Under the pieces are notes generated by a model that had not been told where the DNA came from, did no database searches, and was given only the letters and a program-made list of their open reading frames with translations. The position numbers and the translations under genes are program-made. From the NCBI GenBank assembly GCA_015178975.1, contig WHVD01000090.1, positions 124,001 through 188,000 of the forward strand: a DNA stretch of 64,000 nt. The letters run 5' to 3'. The first letter of the stretch is position 1. Every line of letters begins with the position of its first letter. The DNA is from Hysterangium stoloniferum. Lineage: Eukaryota > Basidiomycota > Agaricomycetes > Hysterangiales > Hysterangiaceae. This document shows, piece by piece, positions 22,468-34,462 of this stretch.

Positions 22468-22690
22468 CACCAGGATAACCCCCCCTCTCTAAAATTTTTT
22501 AGGATCCTTAGTAGAGCTGTATTCTATATAAACTCCAATAGTCATCCATTGAATCCTTATAAGAGTTAAAATTGATTAGGGATCTTTTGAGGATCCTAAA
22601 GTTTATTAGATTCTAAACCCTGCAATCACATGTTAGATCCTTAACCGATTTTAACTCAGTTCTGGATCTTTTAAGTCCAAAGCAAATCTA
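22468..22690. mobile_element. CACTA-like MITE M2
   Basis: It starts CACCAGGATAACC. It then follows M1 and M3 through GGATCCTTAGTAGAGC, ATTGAATCCTTATAAG and AGGGATCTTTTGAGGATCC. The right end is degraded and uncertain. Confidence 0.55.
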
Positions 22691-23420
22691 GCGCGCGCCT
22701 TACGTAATGCAAAGCGCTGTAATAACATTTCTGAGTTAGATTCAAATACTCAGAATTGTTTATACAGAGAAACGTTGTGGGGTATGTGGTGGGCTTACCC
22801 CCCACCGGTTCACCCTTCCTTGTAAAGTGATGATCCACTGAGATTTTGCCGCCGCTTGGACACTGCTTAGCAACCTTGTGCGTCTTTGTTCGGCGAGTGA
22901 ATATATGGATTCAATGGCTCTAACGCAACTTCCATCTCGTGATCCAGTGTTACACCGAAATAACACGCGGCGCTTTCTCAGCTTGAAGAGTGATGATAAA
23001 TTTGATATATCAAAGCTAGGATTCGAGTGCCCCATTTAGACAAAAGAAGTCCGACAAACGCGAAATCATCCACTACTGGTACCCATCTGTCAATTTGTGT
23101 CCTCCCATTTCACCCATATCTTGGTCATTTTGGCTTCAATATTTTTACGCAAGTCAATTGTCTACACAATATGAACTGTTTTAAATCTTGCCGCGAATTT
23201 AAGCCCAGGAAATTCCTAAAATACACTAGGCAATTGCCAAATACCCTGTTGGGCTTCGCCCTGCCTTTCAGTTGCCATCTTTTGGCGTTACAGATCAGCA
23301 TGTCCTGATCCTTCCTCATAATCTCAACTGCATAGCCGGCCATGCTGTGTATTCTTGAGATGGGATATTAGAGAGCTTGCACTCAAATGCCAAACCTGTA
23401 TTCCCAAACCCTGCTGTGAA
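22691..23420. other. Upstream region of the DUF6533 gene, no supported gene
   Basis: A reverse-strand frame at 22760-23035 contains RAIESIYSLAEQRRTRLLSS but matches nothing I recognise. The remainder probably includes the promoter of the gene at 23421; no clear TATA box stands out. Confidence 0.4.
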
Positions 23421-25241
23421 ATGTCCCTTTCAGATCCGAGTCGTAGTGCGAGTTTCTCACCTGCCGTGATCGAGGAGTTCGACGTCATTTTCACTGCACG
23501 AGATGCTTCTAAGTATATGTGTGGTCGGTCAATCCGGTCATTTTTACAATAATCGAACAATAACATTGTCCCCAGCTGCAGGAGCGGTGATCCTTATCTA
23601 CGACCATCTTTTGTTATTATCTATCGAGGTATTCTGGATGGGGAGGCGACCTGCTAGTAAAAATGATTCATTGAATGTCATCAGATTAATGTCATCTGGC
23701 GTGCGAGCTGGAATTGGTGGAAGTTTTTGGTTCTTTATAACCGGTACTCGATGCCACTATACATGTTTCTCGCACTTTACGGTATGGGAGGTTCTGATCC
23801 ACTGATAATCCCACTTCACTTAATCAATATTTTGTCTTTGGGCGGCAGAAACGAGTGGAATATCGGCTTCGAACCTCTCGGCTAGTGTAAGCTTGATTAT
23901 ACTTCATAAATCTCGAAATTGGAATCTCATTACATTGGCAGCTGTAAGCACTTTCAGGGGATTGGAACGTATGAATGGCACCCCGCTTATCATTATTTTT
24001 ATTGCAGCTGCAAAGCCTGGTTTCTTAGTATAGGCATCTTCCAAATATCTACTTCCATTACCGCTAATGGTGAGAGTTTTAAACTTTCTTGTCGCTTAAG
24101 AAATTCAAATTTACATACCACACGCTTAAACATGAAGCCTTCGTCATGCAACGGATATACGCCTTATGGAACTTCAAGAAGTCAGTATTGTGCTCAATGA
24201 TACTGGTCTGTATCATTGTATACAGCATAGTTTTGGGGTTACAGACTCGGAGTGAATGTTCGTTGCCATTCGACCTGTGTTCACCCTTGGTTTACCCATT
24301 ATGATTCTCCAGTAATAATCAATAATATAGTCCGTAAGTTTAACTTGAAAGATCAATCGTCTGATGATAAGCAGTATGTGGCAATGTAGTAACTTGCTGT
24401 TTCGTTTAGGTTCCTCTTTTATTTCCCCTTGGAGCCAACCCTCGGTGAAGATATGCAGTATAGCCAAACGTTTTCCCACTGGTCCCGAAATTTTTTCTCT
24501 CCCTGTACGTCAGTTACATCATTATGATTAATTCTTTTTGCACTGTCTTGGCTAACCTTGCACAATGGTTGAATTAATTCTCACCGAGATTCTGTTTGAC
24601 ATATTTCTGGTCAGTCTCGGTATATGGAATGCCTTAGATAGGCCACGAACAGCACAAACCACTGTGTTCAAACAACTTTATCGCGATGGTGCAATCTATT
24701 TCTTTGTATGTACTTACGTCATTGGTGCGGATCAACTTGCCATACTAATCAACTCCCTGTATCATAAAGCTCAGCACATGTGGGTATTAGAGCGAGAATT
24801 GCACATAAAAAATCCATTGGTCAGTTGTTATAAACCCTTTTCAGCGCTTCGTCTTCTGAATGTTTTCATATTGGCGAAAGCTGACGTGAGCGTTCAGTCC
24901 AACGAGTTCGATATATGTAACTAACTAATTATATTCGTTTCACAGATTGCGTATACCCAGTTGGCAATCTTGTTTGTTCAGATCCACTATCCCACACATT
25001 TGTACTGACCCTTGTTCATAGTTTCTTCTGGGCCGTAATGATTACTATTCTCCATCGAATGCTACTCCTTTCCAACAATGAAATTCTGAAAGCACGGACA
25101 AAAAACACAAGTCATCATGATACTAGATTGGTAGATCAATCCACGCTATTCTTACTTAATTTTCCACAAGTCGTACAAACGGGAGAGAACAGGCCGAGAC
25201 CAGCAGAGCTTATTTACTCAAATTATCTCGACTTCTCTTGA
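23421..25241 (+). CDS. DUF6533-family multi-pass membrane protein
   Basis: The start ATG at 23421 gives MSLSDPSRSASFSP. An intron at 23524-23575 (52 nt, GT-AG) joins to AGAVILIYDHLLLLSIE, the family's N-terminal helix with its YDHLL signature. Later exons, in several frames, encode LVLYNRYSMPLYMFLALYG (about 23725), CKAWFLSIGIFQ (about 24020), FVMQRIYALWN then a hydrophobic helix (about 24145), and FKQLYRDGAIYFF (about 24675). All are landmarks of this Agaricomycete-rich family of roughly seven-helix membrane proteins of unknown function. The exon join near 23660-23715 does not keep frame with the obvious sites, and 24300-24560 is poorly explained. Exon edges and the 3' end are therefore provisional and a decayed copy is possible. 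Confidence 0.7.
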
Positions 25242-26274
25242 TGATTCATGTGCCCGGTTCCACTTCCTTCGTCAGACCTACCAACAAATTCCTTACGTAG
25301 ACTGCACCTCCAAGTGATAAGTATCTAGGAAAGGTAAAACGACCATAATTCAAGAACTAATATGAAACTCTGCTTGCCCTGTTGGCAAAATAAACACTGT
25401 TACTGCGAATTCACAATAAGACGCATCTGAGAGGAAATTACACCAGACTTTAAAGAGAGATAGATCGAGTATCATGGCGTTGCACTACCAGTCCTTAGAT
25501 GTTGCAGACTGTACATGTGGGAAGAAACCACCCGTAATGGTCATATTTCTCAGTGATGATGCAGCTTTCGTGACAGCAGAAGAAGTGGGTAGTTCCGGCA
25601 GTACTTGGATAGTATCCTCAATGTGTCACTTCATTCCCTTGGCTGCCACTGACAGTGTGTGGATAGTGTCTGTCTTCCGTGTAGGCCGGCATAGGGGTTT
25701 GGAAGGGCTTTGAAGCAGAAGGCATAGTCCCATAACCTGAAGAGATTATGTGCAGATTCTATAGATGATACACTCAGTGATTTGGAAAATCACTATGTAT
25801 TATACCTATAGATGATAAACTACAGAACGTGTAAGTACTAAAGTACTAAATATAACTGGGATATTTGTCTAACATACCTCAGTGATACGGCAAATCACCG
25901 AGGTCCAGCCTCGTCTAATGCGGAATATAGCTGAGAGATTAGCTGCAGGGAGTGGAAGCGCTAAGCGGGAAGACTCGCCGCTCGAAAGGGCGGGTCCCCG
26001 AATGTATTTTACACCTCTCTCGATGCTTTATTCTGATTCATATGCTATTTTATCTGAACTAAATTAGGATGATTTGTTTCCATAGTGATGCTTGTATCTG
26101 AGGGCGGAGGGGTGGGTGAATTAAAACGCGAATTGTGCCAAGGTTACAAGAATTCAAGGAATACAATCATCAAAGATTGTGTCGTGACTGTGTCGTGAGT
26201 GATAAGCTCAAACGATAAGATATCGGCTGTCAGGAACCGACACCTTTGTAACAAATACGTTACGGTACATTTAG
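25242..26274. other. No supported gene; small hairpins
   Basis: An open frame at 25474-25713 (about 80 codons, starting MALHYQSLDVADCTCGKK) is unrecognised. Hairpin-like repeats occur near 25770 (CTCAGTGATTT/AAAATCACT) and 25877 (ACCTCAGTGAT/ATCACCGAGGT). They resemble those at 26664, 42888 and 63278. Confidence 0.4.
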
Positions 26275-26411
26275 TGTTAAATTATGTAACACTAGCACTG
26301 TTTCCCAGGGTCAGGTGGTGTAATGGGTAACACCCCTGCTATATGTACAGTATATGCAGAAGCCCTGGGTTCAATCCCCAGTCTGGTCATTCATTTTCTA
26401 CACTTTTAACA
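26275..26411 (+). mobile_element. TRIM-1 family solo LTR (137 bp)
   Basis: It runs TGTTAAATTATG to TTTTAACA with target duplication TTTAG at 26270-26274 and 26412-26416. It matches the TRIM-1 LTRs along its length. Confidence 0.88.
26309..26389 (+). ncRNA. tRNA-like sequence in the solo LTR, with extended anticodon loop
   Basis: It has the same acceptor, D and T arms as in TRIM-1, but the anticodon loop is 9 nt longer (around TATATGTACAGTATAT). This resembles a short intron-like insertion. Confidence 0.5.
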
Positions 26412-26820
26412 TTTAGTGAGCTAATGTAACTGGGAATATGACAGGTTGAGATGAGATGGACTTTGACCTCACCCGAGTATAGCAGGGACCCTCGCAAATG
26501 CACGGGGAGCTCTATTAACACATAGCTACATATATATACAATAGGAACAATGGAATCCTAATGAGGAAAACAACAAGGATGTGAGACAAGAGGACAATGG
26601 GGAAAAGGAACAAAAGAATATGAGCTTGTATGATGCTCGAAATCCAACATGACAGTCACAGCATACCTCAGTCAATATGAATATGTAGTTCAACTGAGGT
26701 ATGGAGCTGTATGTAAGTACAGTAGTTAAATAGGTTACTGCCAATATGAGAGTGAGACAGTTGTATACATGTTTAAGGTATGATACGGCTTGGCATGGTC
26801 ATGTAAGCTTGACATAGACT
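26412..26820. other. No gene seen; hairpin at 26664-26701
   Basis: The only structure noted is the inverted repeat TACCTCAGT ... ACTGAGGTA at 26664-26701. It shares its arms with the hairpins downstream of both HEAT arrays. Confidence 0.4.
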
Positions 26821-27155
26821 CAGGTGCTAGAGCCTATTTCAACAACCTTTATGTAAGCAACAATGATGATAGCAACTCCTTCCCACCACATCTCAGTGAC
26901 ACTATTCTGAGCTCTGGCAAAGGTGCCTAGGGTGTTAACAATGAGGTCCCCATGGATCTTGAACAGAAGGCTAAAACTTTTTTTTTTTGACCTCTACATG
27001 CATTTTATGATCAAAGTGAGTGTTTTTGCAATTGGCACATCCCAGGTTTGGCTGCTTTGTAATAAAGTCACATGATAAATTGCACTGGCAGAAAGTGATG
27101 AACAAGTGCAAAAAAAAGCAAAGAAAAAGCCCAGGAAATCAAAGCAGACTGTGCC
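26820..27155 (+). pseudogene. Transposase-like remnant, 5' part (split by Copia-3)
   Basis: The plus strand reads DSGARAYFNNLYVSNNDDSN, then ILSSGKGA and NNEVPMDLEQKAKTFF. This resembles large ORFs of basidiomycete DNA transposons, though I cannot name the family. A Lys-rich stretch follows up to the Copia-3 insertion at 27156. The counterpart continues at 38410. Confidence 0.35.
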
Positions 27156-27332
27156 TGTTGAGGAACAAAGACACCGCACATATTCCCTTTGTTCTTTTAT
27201 CACGTGACACATACTTAGTGATTATTTATTTCATGTATATACAATATGTAGTTCGGTTAGGGCGGAGTTATACCAACTAACAACGTGTAAACAGACCACA
27301 GTAACAATGATAATAGGGGTTACTTTTTAACA
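27156..27332 (+). repeat. Copia-3 5' LTR
   Basis: 177 bp, TGTTGAGGAACAAAG to TTTTTAACA, partner of 38228-38404. Confidence 0.93.
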
Positions 27333-27343
27333 GGTTATGGGCC
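27333..27343 (+). promoter_or_regulatory. Copia-3 primer-binding site
   Basis: GGTTATGGGCC directly follows the LTR. It is shared with Copia-2 and TRIM-1. Confidence 0.6.
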
Positions 27344-27431
27344 TATTGCATTAAAGTCCCTCTACTACATCCATTTTTTTTCCATTTCGCCACTTTTCAT
27401 CCTGGCATCCCCACCTAATCACTGCCTGCAA

Positions 27432-28200
27432 TGTCGTCGGCTTCTTATGTCCCATCAGTCCCTCTCCTCTGAACATCTATCACTTACACAGAAACCAAGC
27501 TCGATAAAGCTGAGGGCAATTACACCGAGTGGTATCGTAATGCAAAACATTATCTCACCATTATTGGTCTCCTTTCTTATGCCCTTGGTACCGCCCTTTC
27601 CCCCAATCCTTCCGACCCTATCGCCGTCCACAATTGGCATTCCAACGACACTCTTGCTCATCCTCTGATCCTCTCAACTCTTTCGAGGACTGAGTGGGAC
27701 TTTGCTGAGCCTTTACAAGGTGCTCAGTCCTGCTGGGACGCACTCTTGATTCGTCATTGTAATGAAGGCCTTATTCGTCAGGTCCAACTGATCCAGGAGG
27801 GTCTTACACTCCAATGCTCCAAATCCACCTCTTTATCCACCACTGCATCTCAAATCTGTAAAGCTATCTCTCATGCATTCGAGATGGGACAGCTTACCGA
27901 GGATTTATTCAAGTGTATTGCACTACTCAACTCGCTCACCGACTTTCCTCACCTGCATTCTATCATCACTTGAGACTTATCGGAGTCCTCCACCTCCACC
28001 CCATATCCATCCTCCCGCATTCTCACCCTTCTCGAAAATGAACAGTGTATCCTTGAGTCGGACACCAAGTGTGCTGCTTCCTCTGATGACATTGCCCTTG
28101 CCTCCCAGGCTCTCCCATCAAAGTGCAATGTGGTCTCCTGCAGCAACTGCAAGAAACCGGGCCACATTGTCACTTACTGTGTCTCGCCTGGGGGGGGGGA
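27432..28200 (+). pseudogene. Copia-3 gag
   Basis: It starts MSSASYVPSVPLL, then a TGA, then continues in the same frame with TETKLDKAEGNYTEWYRN and LLSYALGTAL. After a second TGA it reaches a classic zinc knuckle CSNCKKPGHIVTYC (C-X2-C-X4-H-X4-C). Both TGA codons stand where CGA would read through. At 28190-28199 a run of ten G shifts the frame into protease/integrase, where PGGGMAGKTIEE follows. The knuckle is the RNA-binding part of Gag. Confidence 0.8.
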
Positions 28201-30365
28201 TGGCTGGCAAAACGATTGAGGAATCCAAGGCAGCCAGGTGCAAGGACCAAGACAGTAAGAAGTCTGGGGGTACCACCTCCTCACCTGCAGGGAAATTCCC
28301 CATCAGTATTAAAGGAGCAGATGGACAGGTCTTCACTGTGTACATGGACACACCCCTTCCATCCAACCCAGCATTCACCAGTGTGGCCATCGCAAACCCC
28401 TCTACCCCTATCTCCCTATCTGATACAATAGAATACGCTGGCTGGATCGCCCTGGAAGATGACCTACATGTGACGGTCGATTGGACAACACAAACACAAC
28501 CAGTGGACATGACTGCTCTCACTCCATCTACCATTCGCCCTCTATCTCAGACCACTGCCACACCCCTCTCCTGTGACACACATCCTTTTTGGTTGGACAC
28601 GGGTGCAAGTGTTCATATCACACCTGACCACAATGATTTCAAGTCCTTGCAGCCTATCCACCCACGTTCTGTTAAGGGCCTTGGGGGGTTGTCAGTCACA
28701 GCCATTGGAATAGGGGATGTCCACCTCTGCATTGGCAGGGGGGCCCATATAGTTCTTCATGATGTTCTCTATATTCCCACTGCATCTGTTTGGCTTGTCT
28801 CCATCTGGTGCATCACTAGAGAGTCAAAGGTTATTGCACACTTTAGTGAGTCTTCAAACTGGCTCACAAACTCCTCTGGTGCAACCATTGCATCTGGATC
28901 CCTATTGTCACACAAGAACCTGTACTCACTATCAATCCAATCTGCCATGGTGGTACATGCTCTTTTCACCCATGGGGCTCCAGACCTAGCTACTTGGCAT
29001 CGATGCCTAGGTCATACCAATTACCAGTCTATCACAGATATGATCAACAATGGTATTATCAAAGGTATGCCAACATCCATTCGCCAGCATCCTCCAAAAT
29101 GTGACTTTTGCATTCTTGGAAAACAGACCAAAAATTCTGTACCAAAAGTCCAAGCACAGGGGGATGGGCATAAAGCCACAAGGCATTTAGAGAAAGTCTG
29201 GGTGGATCTGGCAGGCTCTAATGATGTGGCATCCCGCACAGGATCATTGTATATAATGAACATTGTTGATGATTATTCAAGCCACCCCTGGTCCATTCCT
29301 CTCAAAAGCAAGAGTGATGCTTTCTCTGCATTGCAGACTTGGGAGCTTGCCCGTGAAGTAGAGACTGGTCTGAAAATTGGTACTTATAGGACAGACAATG
29401 GGGAATTGAAAACTAATCAAATGAGGCAGTGGTTGGAATCTCGAGGTACTATGCACCAATTTACTGCACCTTATACCTCTGCACATATAGTCATGTTGAA
29501 CGTCTGCACCGGACACTGATGGGCAAGGCCTGTACTATGCAGATATATGCAGGTTTGCCTCCCCAGTTTTGGGAGGAGTTCTACCTAACTGCTGCACATG
29601 TACATGCAAAAACTACAACACACCAACTGCATGGTAAGACTCCTTGGCATGGCCGCACTCCAGATCTCTCTTACTTGCGGGAGGCTGGATGCTGTGCCTT
29701 TGTCCTCATTCTTAGTAAACATAATCCCAAAATTTATGAGTGCTCTATAGAATGCATCCTTCTTGGATATGAGCCCAATATGAAAGCTTATCGATGTTAT
29801 GACTGCAAATCTAACCAGATCTATGTCTCCTACCATGTTAAATTCCTTGAAAGTCATGAAGGCCATCCTCGCTTCCCTCCCTCCAACACCCCCAAGCATC
29901 CACTACCTGCATCTAATCCCACTTTGCCTGTGACCACTTTACCATCCCCTATTGATGATCCTGATCCCATTATCACTACACCTCAACCAATTTTGCCTCT
30001 TGCACCAACACAGTCTGATGCTACTCCTATAACCACTGAGCCTATTGTTGCTGATCCAGTTCTTCTCCCAACTGGGGATGACACTCGCCGTTCTTCTCAC
30101 CTTGCCACACGCATTCCTGACCTTCCCTCTTGGCTTGAAACAGCTGTTCAAGACTCAATTGCAAGTGCAGCACGTGTTCGTGCACAACAGGAGCAACACC
30201 GTCTTGACCTTTTACAGCTACATAACAATCCCCTCCCACCAGTTGATACTGTTGATGCTGATATCCTGGCTGCAATCTCAAATATTCCTACATGTGATGG
30301 ATCTGCACCATATGAGGCAGACCCCCTCACATGGGAAGAGGCTCGTAGTTCTCCCCATGGAGAAG
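28200..30365 (+). pseudogene. Copia-3 pol, part 1 (protease, integrase, linker)
   Basis: Protease active site FWLDTGASVHITPDHNDF (about 28590); GAG-pre-integrase TWHRCLGHTNYQSITDM; integrase core with VWVDLAGSN, IVDDYSSHPW and TYRTDNGELK. A one-base loss near 29497 shifts the frame before GHVERLHRTLMGKACTMQ. The linker is Pro-rich, followed by WEEARSSPHGE, where the sequence is cut by the insertion. It continues at 36679. Confidence 0.88.
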
Positions 30366-31041
30366 TGTAATGTATTCAGGGGATTCTCTTAGATAGCTCA
30401 ATATATGCTATAGTGTCACAGAGCTTCAACAATAAAACAAGCAAAGGTCCAGTAATTTAAATACTGATAGATTAATGAGCTGCGCTATTAAGCTTAAACA
30501 ACTCAAATCAATGCTTATTTTGATTATTGAAAGGTTCAATAGAACTGTGTATGACTCTTTTAGCAATAAAAGAACTATTCCTTGAGAATAGGGACTAGAA
30601 GCTGAATATATGCGCAGTAACTTAGCAGAGACTTGATATAAAGCGTCGGATTCTTGTATGCTTATTTGTAGCCATTAATAGTTATTTAACAAGGTGTTAA
30701 ATAATGTATTAATAGAGAAAATAATTTGTATTGGATTATCTGAGTGCTTGTACTTGATTAATTCAATAAACTTAGGGCTGGGCCTTGAATAATCTAGTAT
30801 TGGCAGGGAATTTCAGTAAGGATACTTAGATACTTATTAGGTTTATTATGTAATTAATAAGCCTAAAGGGTAGCTGTGAGGCTGGGGGAACTTAGATGAT
30901 TAGCTAAGTCCAAGAGTTGCTGACAAAGATTCAAGATGCTGCAAGTGTAGGTGCTTGCAGTTAGTGTATCAGACTAAGGCTATTATTGTCCTTAGGATGA
31001 TTAGATAAGCTTCTGAGCTGTGCAGTAATATGTGTGAGATA

Positions 31042-31226
31042 TAGTGTCAAGTGCCACACGATCCCTGGCATGCCGGGAGTAGTTCGGCACTCAACGTCCA
31101 GCTGAGCATATGTAGGATTCGCATGCCTTGTGTTCTCATACAACGTCGCTGTCGACCCTCAGTCCTTTCTGTTTTTCTCATCACTGACTTCTGATCCTTA
31201 TTCCTACATATCTACACATTTAATTT
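31042..31226 (+). repeat. Ngaro-like split direct repeat A1
   Basis: 185 bp from TAGTGTCAAGTGCC to CACATTTAATTT. It matches A2 with scattered transitions. Confidence 0.88.
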
Positions 31227-31239
31227 TTAGGGCTCACTC

Positions 31240-32810
31240 GATGACATCTGGATCCCTACCTCAAGGCGTGTTCGCCCACTTGGGTATCAACCTGAACCCT
31301 GAAGGGCACCTGCCCCACCCCGAAGCAGGACCAGAACCTCCTCTTTCAGCGACAGCTGGTATCCCATGTTCCCCAGTCATCACACATCTCGAGTCCACCA
31401 GCAACGATCAGGGAGATCGCCAGTCCTCCCCCCCTCACAAGATTGATCAACTAGAGGCCCAGATCACGCAATTGGCTGCACGACGAGACCTATTGTTGGC
31501 TCAAGGCAGACCAGATGTCCATGGCAGCAGGGTCCTTCCAGACATCTCACCAGGTGTGATGAGATTATTCACTGACCCGGATACGATCCAGCTGGCCAAC
31601 ATGCGGGCCTCCATGGATGGCGACACTAGGACCACCAAGAAGGCAGCGGTCCCTGATATAATTCCAGGATTCAAGGCCAACGCCTTAGAGATCCGTGAGT
31701 CCATCTATCTCTCTCTTTGGCCCAATCGGACACAGCCGCAGCACTCTCAGTGTGCAGCATCATTCAGACAGCTCAGGGGCCGGCCTGTAGGCTGGCACCC
31801 CATTACAGACAGTCCACCACAGGGAGCTGCTGGCACCTGGGAGGAGCATGAGTTAAGCCGTCATGCGGCTGGCCTGCAGAGTCCCATGGCAATCTAACGG
31901 ATGCCAGGCTCTGGGCCAGTCATACAGCGCGATCCCCCCCCCCCTTTTCTGTTGCTTGCTGCACCTTCTATTCATTATTATACCTTGCGTCAAGGGCCAA
32001 CCAGCTCATTTTTATTGTATCATTCACAGCCATTCCTCGGAAGGTAGAGGAAGCCTTTAGGAACCTACATTATGTCCCTTATACAGCCCTCACTACGGAG
32101 GCGCGGTGGAAGGCCGAGAGAGGCTTGGAAGAATTCACCTTCTCACCTTCAGGCAACATCGTGGCCAAAGGGCTGGACCGCGATAACGAGAGGAGCATCT
32201 CCATCATTGACTGGCTCTCAGCAGCAGCAGCAGCGGTCGACCGTACTAGGATTCACGGGGGTGACACCAGAGCTGATGCGCTTTCGGCCCACCACGCAGT
32301 GGTGACAACCATTGCGAAATCCCATAGCTGGGAAGTGGCCATGGAATACGATGTGCAACAGCGTGAAGAGCTGCCCGTAACCCGACCCACGACTTGAGCT
32401 GCCTGGACACCAATGCCCTGACAATCATCTTGACATGGGCAGCACTGCAGGCATCAAGATCCGGCACCACCTCAGTCTCCCCAGCGAAACGCCTCGCGCC
32501 AGCTGGGCCACCACCCCTCTCCACTTCTCCTCGAAAGAGGCCTCGCACAGATGGGGAACGTTCACATTGCTTTCGGTGTGGGACACAAGGGCACTTTCCA
32601 GCTGACTGCACAGCAAAACTCACATCAGCAGGGAAGAACGCTGCCCCAATCGCCCGGGATGCCAGAAACAAGCACGCCTTGGCATCCCCCGATGGAAAGC
32701 AGTTTTGTTTCAAGTGGGCAACAGGAACACAGTGCCGGTAGGGTGACACCTGCACCAATGCACACATGTGCAGCATCTGCTTCGAGCCAGACCACGGAGC
32801 AGCAGCCTGC
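31240..32810 (+). pseudogene. Ngaro-like gag
   Basis: The frame starts MTSGSLPQGVFAHLG (31241), with a short coiled segment IDQLEAQITQLAARRDLLL. It breaks near 31890 and 32396. Later pieces include PRKVEEAFRNLHYVPYTAL and a knuckle CFRCGTQGHFPADC (about 32568). A Cys-rich CSICFEPDHGAAAC follows after KQFCFKW and a stop (about 32700-32810). Basidiomycete elements of this group often have such a paired knuckle and CCCH-like tail. A run of ten C lies near 31935. Confidence 0.7.
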
Positions 32811-32984
32811 AAGCACCTCTGACCCAAGAAGGGTCATGACACCGCTTGATCCAATCGAAGCGGCACGTACATTAAGTAAATACGGTATACTTGACAGGTG
32901 GGAATACATTATCTCAGGTTTAATCAACAGCTTCGATATTGGGGTAAAGGACTGCATACCACACACTGTCATTTTTCGAAAATC

Positions 32985-34462
32985 ACAAATCCTCTTCATT
33001 AGACACGGACTTTATATACAAGTACATAGCAAGTGAACAAGGGGCTGGACACTACTCTCAGGGCTTCACCCCAGCAGAGCTAGAGCAGATCATCGGCCCA
33101 TTGCAGACCTCCCCACTGGGCCTCATCCCAAAACCAAACTCCAAAACTTACCGCCTAATCCAAGACCTTTCCTTTCCTCGGGGAGACCCAGAATACCCTT
33201 CCATAAACAGTGGAATAAATTCAGATGACTTCCCCACAGAGTGGGGCACCTTTGCGGACGCCGCAACACTAATCTTATCCTTACCGGATGGCTGCGTAGC
33301 AGCCACATTCGACATCTCTGCCGCATACAGAGTGACCCCCATAAGACCAGATCAACAGAACACTTGCTGCATTTCGTGGGACGGCTTGGTATACGTCGAC
33401 CGAGCAGTAGCATTCGGTCTGGCCTCCAGCGCTGGAGTTTTTGGCAGCATTGCAGATATGCTGATAGCGCTGTATCGGAAGGCAGGCTTCGGAAGGCTAC
33501 TCAAATGGGTGGATGACTTCCTAGCCATTCACCTTCCAGGTCAGATTTGGACAGAAGAGGACTTCATCACCTTGTCCGCCCAATTCGGGGTCCCATGGAG
33601 CAGAAGCAAAACACGACCATTTGCAACAGTGCAGAAGTACATCAGCTTCCTATGGGACTTGAACTCCAAGACAGTTGCTGTGCCACCAGAGAAACTACAC
33701 GCAACCCTCACCTTGATCGTGCAGTGGATGGCAGAGGGCATGCAGTTCTCAGCAAACAATGCGGAGAAGCTACATGGGAAACTGGTGCACTTGTCGGCCA
33801 TCTTCCCATGGATCAGGCCCTTTCTCCAGTCCATCACGGCATTTGCAAGCGGTTTTCATTCTCGCAGAGCACACCTACTGCCAACCCCGTCAGTGCGAGC
33901 AGATCTCTCCTGGATCCAGTACATACTCCGGCATCTGCCAAATGAACTCCCAATTCCATCGCCCAACGTAGTAGACATCGGCTGGTGGGGAGATGCCAGC
34001 TCATCCTATGGGATAGGCGTCATTGTCGACTGCCATTGGGCCGCCTGGAAATGGGCTCCCAATTTCAAAGTCGGCCCTCACTGCGAATGCGATATTGGGT
34101 GGGCAGAAGCGGTAGCAGTAGAGCTGGGCCTGAGATTGGCACTGCAGAATGGCTTGCTGCACCATCAACTCCCTTCTCATTCAACGTTCTTGGTGCGCTC
34201 CGACAACAGTGGGGTAGTCGCCGTTATAAACAAGGGTCGTTCCCGCAGCAAGGAGACAAACAAGGTCCTAAAAGAGATTTACCGCCTACTAGCCACCCAC
34301 CGAATACATTTGAAAGCCATTTACATACCCTCAAGAGACAATGTGTCGGACGCCCTCTCGCGAGGTCACATCACCGAATTTCTCAGGGGTTTCCCGAAGG
34401 CAAACACCCACGCCGAGATGGATATTCCCATCCATTTGCGTCATCGGATCCAATCATCGTAG
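32985..34462 (+). pseudogene. Ngaro-like reverse transcriptase and RNase H
   Basis: The RT portion shows SPLGLIPKPNSKTYRLIQDL, a central ATFDISAAYR and the catalytic LLKWVDDFLAI box. RNase H carboxylates are visible in DIGWWGDASSSYGIG, WAEAVAVELGL, LVRSDNSGVVAVIN and SRDNVSDALSRG. The main frame from about 33000 to the stop at 34460-34462 is long and intact. Upstream (32860-32985) it needs frame changes, so the N-terminus is lost. A recombinase frame overlaps the 3' end, as is usual for this group. Confidence 0.85.

Noticed and set aside
22760..23035. Reverse-strand 91-codon frame upstream of the DUF6533 gene
   Set aside because: Unrecognised, with no supporting splice or context; noted in the regional entry only.
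27873..28120. Pro/Ser-rich start of the long Copia-3 frame as real protein
   Set aside because: In this interval the gag frame carries the conserved sequence and zinc knuckle; the long frame only becomes meaningful after the G run.
31130..31240. Upstream extension of the Ngaro-like gag frame into repeat A1
   Set aside because: The frame is open through A1 by chance; the first sensible Met is near 31241 and A2 shows the same chance opening.
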